The notes below the pieces were generated by a model. That model saw only the letters and a list, made by a program, of their open reading frames with translations, made no database searches and had not been told where the DNA came from. A program made the translations under genes and the position numbers. A stretch of DNA of 10,431 nucleotides from Ruminococcus flavefaciens (GTDB taxonomy: Bacteria; Bacillota; Clostridia; Oscillospirales; Ruminococcaceae): the NCBI GenBank assembly GCA_902792495.1, contig CADBAC010000082.1, positions 1 to 10,431 of the forward strand, read 5' to 3'. Shown piece after piece: positions 5,264-10,431 of the stretch (its first letter is position 1; every line of letters starts with the position of its first letter).

Positions 5264-6898
5264 ATGCCAATTACAGAATTGCTTGAAAGAAATGCAGAGC
5301 TTTACGGGGATGACGTTGCTCTGGTTGAAGTAAATCCCGAAATAACAGAAGTCAGACGTGTAACATGGAAGGAATATGAGCTCATCGAGCCTGATCCCGA
5401 GTGCCACTACAGACGTGAGATCACATGGAAGGTCTTTGACGAAAAGGCTAACCGTTTCGCTAATATGCTCATCGAAAGAGGAATAAAGAAGGGCGACAAG
5501 GTGGGTATCCTCCTTATGAACTGCCTCGAATGGCTGCCTATATACTTCGGTATACTCAAAACAGGCGCACTGGCTGTTCCGCTCAATTTCAGATATACGG
5601 CTGACGAGATAAAGTATTGTCTCGATCTGGCTGACGTTGATATCCTCATGTTCGGCCCTGAATTCATCGGCCGTATCGAGGAGATCGCTGAAGATATCAG
5701 CAAGAACCGCCTTCTCTTCTACGTTGGCGAGGGATGTCCTTCTTTTGCTGAACACTACGACAGCCTCGTTGCTAACTGCGGAAGCACCGCTCCCGGAATA
5801 AAGCTTAATGATTCCGACGACGCTGCTATCTACTTCTCATCAGGAACTACAGGCTTCCCGAAGGCTATTCTCCACAATCACGAAAGCCTTATGCATTCCG
5901 CTAAGGTAGAGCAGAAACACCACGGTCAGACAAGAGACGATATATTCCTCTGCATCCCTCCGCTTTATCATACAGGCGCTAAAATGCACTGGTTCGGCAG
6001 TCTCTACTCCGGCAGCAAGGCAGTTCTCCTCAAGGGTGTAAAGCCACGCTCCATCATCGAGACTGTTTCAGAAGAAGGATGTACTATCGTGTGGCTCCTC
6101 GTTCCGTGGGCTCAGGATATCCTCGACGCAATCGACAGGGGAGACATCGATCTGAATGACTACGATCTGGATCAGTGGAGACTCATGCACATCGGCGCCC
6201 AGCCTGTTCCGCCTTCACTTATCGCAAGATGGAAGAAGGTATTCCCTAAGCATCAGTACGACACAAACTACGGTCTCAGCGAATCCATCGGACCCGGCTG
6301 TGTACATCTCGGCGTGGAGAATATCCACAAGGTCGGTGCTATCGGAAAAGCAGGCTACGGCTGGGAAGTCAAGATCGCTGACGAAAACGGCAATACCGTA
6401 AAGAGAGGCGAAGTAGGCGAACTCTACGTTAAGGGCCCGGGTGTAATGACCTGCTATTACCACGACGAAAAGGCTACAGCCGAAACTCTCAAGGACGGCT
6501 GGCTGCTGACAGGCGATATGGCTCAGGAGGATGAAGACGGCTTCATCTATCTGGTTGACCGTAAGAAGGACGTTATCATCAGCGGCGGCGAGAACCTCTA
6601 TCCCGTACAGATCGAGGACTTCCTCAGAAGCCACCCTGCGATCAAGGACGTTGCTGTTATCGGCCTCCCTGACAAGCGTCTGGGTGAGATCGCAGCTGCG
6701 ATCATCTCTATCAAGGAAGACTGCTCATGCACAGAAGAGGAGATCACTTCTTTCTGTCAGAAGCTCCCAAGATACAAGAGACCTCATAAGATCATCTTCG
6801 CCGATGTACCAAGAAACCCCACCGGCAAGATCGAAAAGCCAAAGCTCAGAGCTACATACTGCGGTGAAAGCCTTGTCGCTTCACAGATCAAGAACTAA
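5264..6898 (+). CDS. AMP-forming acyl-CoA synthetase/ligase (ANL superfamily)
   Basis: The 544-aa enzyme activates a carboxylic acid with ATP to an acyl-AMP and then transfers it to CoA. Core ANL motifs are all present: the P-loop SSGTTGFPK (192-200), YHTGA (235-239), NYGLSES (335-341), LLTGD (414-418), DRKKDVIISGGENLYP (432-447, A8 hinge and beyond) and NPTGKIEKPKLR (518-529). K522 is the expected catalytic lysine of the C-terminal lobe. The start at 5264 has AAAGGA (5249-5254) at 9-nt spacing. The N-terminus holds two TWK..(E/F) patches (34-36 and 54-56) around an EPDPECHYRRE segment. From memory this insert recurs in the clostridial medium-chain acyl-CoA ligase group. The substrate cannot be read from the sequence. 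The gene is monocistronic, bounded by its own promoters and a strong terminator. Confidence 0.9.
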   Translation: MPITELLERNAELYGDDVALVEVNPEITEVRRVTWKEYELIEPDPECHYRREITWKVFDEKANRFANMLIERGIKKGDKVGILLMNCLEWLPIYFGILKTGALAVPLNFRYTADEIKYCLDLADVDILMFGPEFIGRIEEIAEDISKNRLLFYVGEGCPSFAEHYDSLVANCGSTAPGIKLNDSDDAAIYFSSGTTGFPKAILHNHESLMHSAKVEQKHHGQTRDDIFLCIPPLYHTGAKMHWFGSLYSGSKAVLLKGVKPRSIIETVSEEGCTIVWLLVPWAQDILDAIDRGDIDLNDYDLDQWRLMHIGAQPVPPSLIARWKKVFPKHQYDTNYGLSESIGPGCVHLGVENIHKVGAIGKAGYGWEVKIADENGNTVKRGEVGELYVKGPGVMTCYYHDEKATAETLKDGWLLTGDMAQEDEDGFIYLVDRKKDVIISGGENLYPVQIEDFLRSHPAIKDVAVIGLPDKRLGEIAAAIISIKEDCSCTEEEITSFCQKLPRYKRPHKIIFADVPRNPTGKIEKPKLRATYCGESLVASQIKN

Positions 6899-6907
6899 CT
6901 TATTAAA

Positions 6908-6958
6908 AATGACCTCCCTTTAACTGCGGTACTTTTACAGCAGTTAAGGGAGGTCATT
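6908..6958. terminator. Long bidirectional terminator between convergent genes
   Basis: The 5' arm 6908-6927 pairs with 6940-6958 over 19 bp with one bulged T. An inner GTA/TAC pairing is possible in the 12-nt loop. The minus-strand side runs into UUUUUAAU (from the A-run at 6905-6909), a good U-tract for the TtcA-like gene, whose stop abuts the stem. The plus side has the weaker ATTATTATTGTTTT. Confidence 0.9.
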
Positions 6959-6959
6959 A

Positions 6960-7796
6960 TTATTGTTTTATTCTGGTACCTTTTAATGTTAGTCCTTCAT
7001 CGAATGATTCAAGGAAGCTATGATATTCGTCGCCCTTATGGTATGAGATAAGTGTCTGTAGGTTGACATTCTCCACGCTTCTGAAAATATTCATATCCAC
7101 CGCAGGATTATTCTTCCTCATCTCCGCAAGCAGACGCTTGACTTCGCCACGTTTTGAACTGCCCTCGCCTTTTTTCTCGGTGACACGACAAGCACAGCGT
7201 ATGAACTCCAATCCGTTTTTTTCCGCCCAGTCTATGATGTCGTTTTCACGCACAAGATAAAGAGGACGTATAAGATGCACTCCCTCATAATTCTCGCTGT
7301 GAAGCTTTGGCATCATGGTCTGCACCTGCGAACCGTAAAGCATTCCCATGAGGATAGTCTCAATAACATCATCGAAATGATGTCCAAGTGCGATCTTGTT
7401 GCATCCAAGTTCCTGTGCTTTCTTGTAAAGCCAGCCACGGCGCAGTCTTGCGCAGAGAAAGCATGGATTCTTCTCGGCTTTTTCCGTTGACTCGAATATC
7501 CTTGTACTGTAAACCTCAACAGGTATCCCAAGCTTTTCGGCATTCTGCTTTATCTTAATGAGATTCTCCTCACTGTATCCGGGATCCATAACTATGAATT
7601 TACATGAAAAGCCGTAAGTGCCATGTTTTTCCAGCATTTGCAGGCACTTAGCCATAAGCATGGAGTCCTTGCCGCCCGAGATACAGACGCAGATCTTGTC
7701 ACCGGTCTGTATGAGTTCGTATTCCTTGATGGCTTTATGCAGTTTCGACCATATCGTTTTGCCGTACTGCTTAATGATAATGTTTTCAATATTCAT
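6960..7796 (-). CDS. ttcA: TtcA-like tRNA thiolation enzyme (PP-loop ATPase)
   Basis: This 278-aa protein belongs to the TtcA/TmcA-type PP-loop ATPases. In E. coli, TtcA makes 2-thiocytidine at tRNA position 32, using ATP to adenylate the target base and an [4Fe-4S] cluster to handle sulfur. The ATP-binding SGGKDS lies at residues 40-45. The cluster cysteines C112-x-x-C115 (PCFLCARLRR) are followed by GHHFDD (138-143). A distal CAC (C201/C203) can supply the third ligand, as in the E. coli enzyme. The start at 7796 is the only in-frame start before an upstream stop at 7815-7817. Its ribosome binding site is weak (GGTAACTT-like at best). The gene is preceded by a structured leader with an intrinsic terminator, so attenuation is plausible. 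The base and position actually modified here are inferred from the family. Confidence 0.85.
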   Translation of the reverse strand: MNIENIIIKQYGKTIWSKLHKAIKEYELIQTGDKICVCISGGKDSMLMAKCLQMLEKHGTYGFSCKFIVMDPGYSEENLIKIKQNAEKLGIPVEVYSTRIFESTEKAEKNPCFLCARLRRGWLYKKAQELGCNKIALGHHFDDVIETILMGMLYGSQVQTMMPKLHSENYEGVHLIRPLYLVRENDIIDWAEKNGLEFIRCACRVTEKKGEGSSKRGEVKRLLAEMRKNNPAVDMNIFRSVENVNLQTLISYHKGDEYHSFLESFDEGLTLKGTRIKQ

Positions 7797-7827
7797 ATTT
7801 AAGTTACCGTCCGATTAAAAAATTCAA

Positions 7828-7858
7828 GAAAAAATCCTCCGCACAGGGAAGCGGAGGA
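7828..7858 (-). terminator. Intrinsic terminator inside the ttcA leader
   Basis: On the minus strand TCCTCCGC (7858-7851) pairs with GCGGAGGA (7842-7835) around an 8-nt loop. Six Us (7834-7829) follow. It lies about 30 nt before the ttcA start codon and after its promoter, so it must either end a small RNA or act as an attenuator. The plus strand has no T-run after this stem, which fixes the orientation. Confidence 0.85.
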
Positions 7859-7875
7859 AGGAGATTGGTGAAAAC

Positions 7876-7958
7876 AAGAAAGGCATTAATTTTTTATTTA
7901 ATGGAAGGTCTGCGGAAAATTCAAAATTCAGACCTTACCGATCCGATTGCCTTTTCTT
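7876..7958 (-). ncRNA. Unclassified structured RNA / leader of ttcA (three-way junction)
   Basis: Three nested stems can be drawn on the minus strand. P1 pairs 7958-7948 with 7885-7876 (AAGAAAAGGCA with TGCCTTTCTT, one bulge). P2 pairs 7939-7929 with 7912-7903 (GGTAAGGTCTG with CAGACCTTCC, one bulge). P3 pairs CATTAA with TTAATG (7903-7898 with 7889-7884). The stems abut, and the P1 start coincides with the predicted transcription start near 7959. An 8-nt joining strand, AUCGGAUC (7947-7940), is left between P1 and P2. A CCAAUC downstream (7870-7860 region) could pair with part of it. The motifs of the TPP, SAM-I, purine, glycine, T-box and c-di-GMP classes are not visible. It is followed by the terminator at 7828-7858. 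Confidence 0.6.
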
Positions 7959-7965
7959 TAATATT

Positions 7966-7994
7966 ATAATACAATATAAAACAGATAAAGTCAA
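7966..7994 (-). promoter_or_regulatory. Promoter of the ttcA leader
   Basis: On the minus strand TTGACT (7994-7989), a 17-nt spacer and TATTAT (7971-7966) form a good promoter. A TATAAT overlaps it 3 nt downstream (7968-7963, spacer 20). The start site is expected near 7959, giving a leader of about 163 nt before the ttcA ATG. A GTAAA-TTG-TTTAC inverted repeat (8003-8015) lies just upstream of the -35. Confidence 0.8.
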
Positions 7995-8070
7995 TTAGTA
8001 AGGTAAATTGTTTACGATTAAGTTACAATTAATTAGCAATTTATCCATCAGGAATGAACAATTAATGTAC

Positions 8071-8082
8071 AAACGGCCGTTT
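8071..8082. promoter_or_regulatory. Perfect 12-bp palindrome upstream of the topoisomerase promoter
   Basis: AAACGGCCGTTT at 8071-8082 is a perfect 12-bp palindrome with a GC core in AT-rich surroundings. It lies about 21 nt ahead of the -35 (8104). It is plausible as an operator for a dimeric regulator. No matching regulator is encoded in the window. Confidence 0.4.
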
Positions 8083-8103
8083 TTCGCAATAATTTACTTT
8101 GAC

Positions 8104-8132
8104 TTGCATTTTTTTTCAGAGTGTGGTAAAAT
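8104..8132 (+). promoter_or_regulatory. Promoter of the topoisomerase gene
   Basis: TTGCAT (8104-8109), a 17-nt spacer and TAAAAT (8127-8132) preceded by TGG (8124-8126) form an extended -10 sigma-A promoter. The start site would be near 8139, giving a leader of about 95 nt. Confidence 0.8.
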
Positions 8133-8152
8133 AAATAAGTATGCATAAAAAT

Positions 8153-8211
8153 ATTGCTCCACCAATATCAGGACAATCAAGAAAAATTCAGGAGTTAGTT
8201 GGTGGAGCAAT
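8153..8211 (+). other. Perfect 13-bp leader hairpin with 33-nt loop
   Basis: ATTGCTCCACCAA (8153-8165) and TTGGTGGAGCAAT (8199-8211) form a perfect 13-bp stem in the 5'UTR. It ends 3 nt before AAGAAAGG (8215-8222). The loop carries two copies of UCAGGA (8168-8173 and 8188-8193). No T-run follows, so it is not a terminator. Confidence 0.8.
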
Positions 8212-8232
8212 AAGAAGAAAGGCAGTGAATAA

Positions 8233-10212
8233 ATGGCTAAGAAAAATGATTACGGCAATGACAGTATATCCATGCTGAAAGGTGCGGACAGAGTCCGTAA
8301 GCGCCCTGCTGTTATATTCGGCTCAGACGGACTTGACGGCTGTGAACATTCAGTATTTGAAGTCATATCCAACTCTATCGACGAAGCCCGTGCAGGATTT
8401 GGCAATAAAATAGTCATTACTCATTTCAGAAATAACGAAATAGAAGTAGAAGATTTCGGCCGTGGCTGTCCGGTGGACTACAATAATAATGAAAAGCGCT
8501 ACAACTGGGAACTGGTTTACTGCGAGCTTTACGCAGGCGGTAAGTACGATGCCGCAGATGACGCTTACGAATACTCACTTGGTCTGAATGGTCTCGGACT
8601 TTGCTCAACGCAGTATTCATCCGAATTCATGGATGTACAGGTCATCCGTGACGGATTCAAATATGACCTGCATTTTGAAAAAGGAGAAAATGTCGGCGGA
8701 CTGAAAAAAGAGCCCTGCAAGAAAAAGCAGACGGGTACCAGAACACGCTGGAGACCTGACCTTGAAGTATTTACGGATATTAATATCTCCGACGAATTCT
8801 TCTGCGATATCCTCAAAAGGCAGGCTATCGTAAACCCTAATATCCTTTTCGTTTTCCGTTCCGAAAACGAAGCAGGAGGCTTCAATGAACAGGAATTCTT
8901 CTATGAATCGGGTATCACCGAATACGTACAGGAAATAGCAGGGGACAGCGCTCTTACCACTATACAGCACTGGACTGCTGAAAAGAAGGGCCGTGACCGT
9001 GAGGACAAGCCCGAATACAAGGTAAAACTTGACGTTGCGCTGACATTCTCAAATAAAGCAAAGCTGACAGAGTATTACCACAACTCCAGCTTTCTTGAGC
9101 ATGGCGGTTCACCTGCTGAAGCTGTAAAACGTGCATTTCAGGCTCAGATAGATGCCTACATCAAATCCATAAACGGCTACCAGAAAAACGAAAGCAAGGT
9201 AACATATGCTGACGTTGAAGAATGCCTGATACTTGTATCATCTTCATTCTCGACCCAGACTTCATATGCAAACCAGACCAAAAAGGCAATAACCAACAAG
9301 TTCATCCGTGAAGCTATGACTGAATTCCTCCGCCATCAGCTGGAAGTTTACTTCATAGAAAATCCCGACGAAGCAAAGAGGATCTCCGAACAGGTACTCC
9401 TCAACAAGAGAAGCCGTGAAAGTGCCGAGCGTACTCGTCAGAATATGAAGAAAAAGCTGACAGGTACTATCGACCTTGCAAATATGGTCGAGAAATTCGT
9501 AGACTGCCGTACCAAGGATGTTACCCGCAGAGAAATATACATCGTGGAGGGCGACTCGGCTCTCGGTTCCGTTAAGCTGGCAAGAGATGCCGAATTCCAG
9601 GCAGTTATCCCAGTTCGTGGTAAGATACTGAACTGTCTTAAAGCCGACTACGGCAAGATATTCAAGAGCGAGATAATCACCGATCTTATCAAGGTCCTCG
9701 GCTGCGGAGTTGAAGTAACTGCCAAAGCTAACAAGGAGCTTTCTACTTTTGATATCAACAACTTCCGCTGGAGCAAGATAGTTATTTGTACCGATGCTGA
9801 CGTTGACGGATTCCAGATAAGGACACTTATCCTGACCATGCTCTACAGGCTCACACCTACGCTTATCAGCGAAGGCTACGTCTATATCGCAGAGTCGCCG
9901 CTGTTTGAGATAAACACCAAGGAGAAGACCTACTTTGCCTACACCGAACAGGAAAAGCAGCGCATCCTTGACCAGATCGGTGACAAGAAACACACCATCC
10001 AGCGCTCGAAAGGTCTCGGCGAAAACGAACCCGACATGATGAGCCTTACCACAATGAACCCCGATACACGCCGCCTTATCAAGGTAACTGCTGAGGACAT
10101 TCAGGAGTCTGCCGAGATATTCGAGATGCTTCTCGGTGACGATCTTCAGGGACGTAAGGACTACATCTCTCAGTACGGTGCCGACTACCTTGACCTTGCT
10201 GATATAAGCTGA
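8233..10212 (+). CDS. Divergent GyrB/ParE-like type II topoisomerase subunit
   Basis: This 659-aa protein has the GyrB/ParE plan. The GHKL ATPase has EVISNSIDEARAG (43-55, catalytic Glu43 before NSIDEA), DFGRGCPVD (74-82) and GLNGLGLCSTQ (117-127); QTGTRTRWRPD (166-176) follows. The transducer has the QTK lysine in ANQTKKAITN (346-355). The Toprim domain has EGDSA (439-443), PVRGKILN (460-467) and DADVDG (521-526). A KGLGENEP/TTMNPDTRRLIKVT tail closes it. It differs from housekeeping GyrB: the glycine pair after EGDSA is replaced (EGDSALGSVK), SHIRT becomes FQIRT, the N-x-EGGTH loop reads HNSSFLEHGGSP, and RYKGLGE reads QRSKGLGE. It is therefore probably a second, paralogous topoisomerase subunit whose partner A subunit is not in the window. 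Start 8233 has AAGAAAGG at 10-nt spacing. Confidence 0.85.
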   Translation: MAKKNDYGNDSISMLKGADRVRKRPAVIFGSDGLDGCEHSVFEVISNSIDEARAGFGNKIVITHFRNNEIEVEDFGRGCPVDYNNNEKRYNWELVYCELYAGGKYDAADDAYEYSLGLNGLGLCSTQYSSEFMDVQVIRDGFKYDLHFEKGENVGGLKKEPCKKKQTGTRTRWRPDLEVFTDINISDEFFCDILKRQAIVNPNILFVFRSENEAGGFNEQEFFYESGITEYVQEIAGDSALTTIQHWTAEKKGRDREDKPEYKVKLDVALTFSNKAKLTEYYHNSSFLEHGGSPAEAVKRAFQAQIDAYIKSINGYQKNESKVTYADVEECLILVSSSFSTQTSYANQTKKAITNKFIREAMTEFLRHQLEVYFIENPDEAKRISEQVLLNKRSRESAERTRQNMKKKLTGTIDLANMVEKFVDCRTKDVTRREIYIVEGDSALGSVKLARDAEFQAVIPVRGKILNCLKADYGKIFKSEIITDLIKVLGCGVEVTAKANKELSTFDINNFRWSKIVICTDADVDGFQIRTLILTMLYRLTPTLISEGYVYIAESPLFEINTKEKTYFAYTEQEKQRILDQIGDKKHTIQRSKGLGENEPDMMSLTTMNPDTRRLIKVTAEDIQESAEIFEMLLGDDLQGRKDYISQYGADYLDLADIS

Positions 10213-10431
10213 TGGATATAGTAAAAGCTGATCTCTGTGATGCCGGACTTGTGAAACAGCTGTCACATGAAACTATAGAATCGGTCTACCCTCATTACTA
10301 CCCAAGAGGTGCGGTAGATTTCTTCCTTGCCCATCACAGCATGGATCACATCATCAAGGATATTGAAGAAGGCAATGTGTGGCTGATAAATTCCGAGGGA
10401 AAAGCTGTAGGCACTGTCACATTGAACGGCA
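10212..10431 (+). CDS. GNAT-family acetyltransferase (5' part, runs off window)
   Basis: The first 73 codons are present. The ATG at 10212 overlaps the topoisomerase stop as TGATG, and no clear ribosome binding site precedes it, so translation may be coupled. The visible part, with SVYPHYYPRGAVDFFLAHHS (about 24-43), HIIKDIEEGNVWLI and EGKAVGTVTLNG at the edge, matches the N-terminal half of GNAT N-acetyltransferases. There the strands before the acetyl-CoA-binding R/Q-x-x-G-x-G/A loop precede motif A. That loop and the C-terminal half are outside the window, so activity and substrate cannot be judged. Confidence 0.75.
   Translation, partial: MDIVKADLCDAGLVKQLSHETIESVYPHYYPRGAVDFFLAHHSMDHIIKDIEEGNVWLINSEGKAVGTVTLNG

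Larger units (their letters stand above)
7797..8232. other. 436-nt intergenic region with divergent promoters
   Basis: This is the only long gene-free stretch. It holds, in order, the ttcA leader terminator (7828-7858), the three-way-junction RNA (7876-7958), the ttcA promoter (7966-7994) and an AT-rich spacer (about 8000-8070). That spacer carries the direct repeat ACAATTAAT (8025-8033 and 8058-8066, 33 nt apart). Next come a 12-bp palindrome (8071-8082), the topoisomerase promoter (8104-8132) and its leader hairpin (8153-8211). I see no protein-coding frame in it with a ribosome binding site. Confidence 0.7.

Noticed and set aside
7797..8232. CRISPR array, tRNA or mobile-element remnant in the long intergenic region
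   Set aside because: No regular repeat-spacer pattern, no cloverleaf and no terminal inverted repeats or transposase fragments were seen; the palindromes are isolated.
9262..10266. A long minus-strand open frame opposite the topoisomerase gene
   Set aside because: The plus-strand frame carries all Toprim and ATPase motifs; the antisense translation has no recognisable domain or ribosome binding site and is a by-product of codon use.

Overview
The window looks like ordinary chromosome of a low-to-mid GC Firmicute, most likely a Ruminococcus-type member of the Oscillospiraceae. The reasons are strong GGAGG-type ribosome binding sites, TTG starts in a compact small-gene operon, a BofA-family protein, a DUF624/YesL-like membrane protein and a clostridial-type medium-chain acyl-CoA ligase. 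The taxonomic call is inference from protein flavour; no rRNA, tRNA, CRISPR, IS or phage gene is visible.

Layout from left to right. (1) A DUF624-like membrane protein (+, 55-870) converges on a minus-strand pair, a four-helix membrane protein of unknown function (914-1522) and a YfcE/MJ0936-type metallophosphoesterase (1575-2057). A bidirectional terminator lies between them, and the minus-strand pair is driven by a perfect TTGACA-17-TATAAT promoter. (2) Diverging from it is a tight four-gene run of small proteins (2142-3296), the last a BofA-family membrane protein. (3) A pyrimidine-nucleoside phosphorylase (3381-4580) has its own promoter and an abnormal 3' end that looks frameshifted or truncated. 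A coiled-coil/zinc-ribbon protein (4600-5073) and a terminator follow. (4) An AMP-forming acyl-CoA synthetase (5264-6898) has what look like duplicated promoters and a leader hairpin. It converges on a TtcA-like tRNA thiolation enzyme (6960-7796, minus) across a 19-bp bidirectional terminator. (5) A 436-nt gene-free stretch (7797-8232) carries two divergent promoters. The ttcA side has a structured leader (a likely three-way junction) followed by an intrinsic terminator. The other side has a 5'UTR with a perfect 13-bp hairpin leading into a divergent GyrB/ParE-like type II topoisomerase subunit (8233-10212). (6) A GNAT acetyltransferase starts in a TGATG overlap with the topoisomerase and runs off the window end.

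The genes do not form one pathway; they are six or seven short housekeeping transcription units. The points most worth following are the unclassified structured RNA/attenuator in front of ttcA, the disrupted C-terminus of the nucleoside phosphorylase, the small-protein/BofA operon, and the divergent second-type GyrB with its leader hairpin. Several start codons were moved from the longest-ORF position on ribosome-binding-site evidence. Promoters here share an extended -10 (TGG followed by TAWAAT), which helped place them. I did not see a clearly new defence or mobile system.
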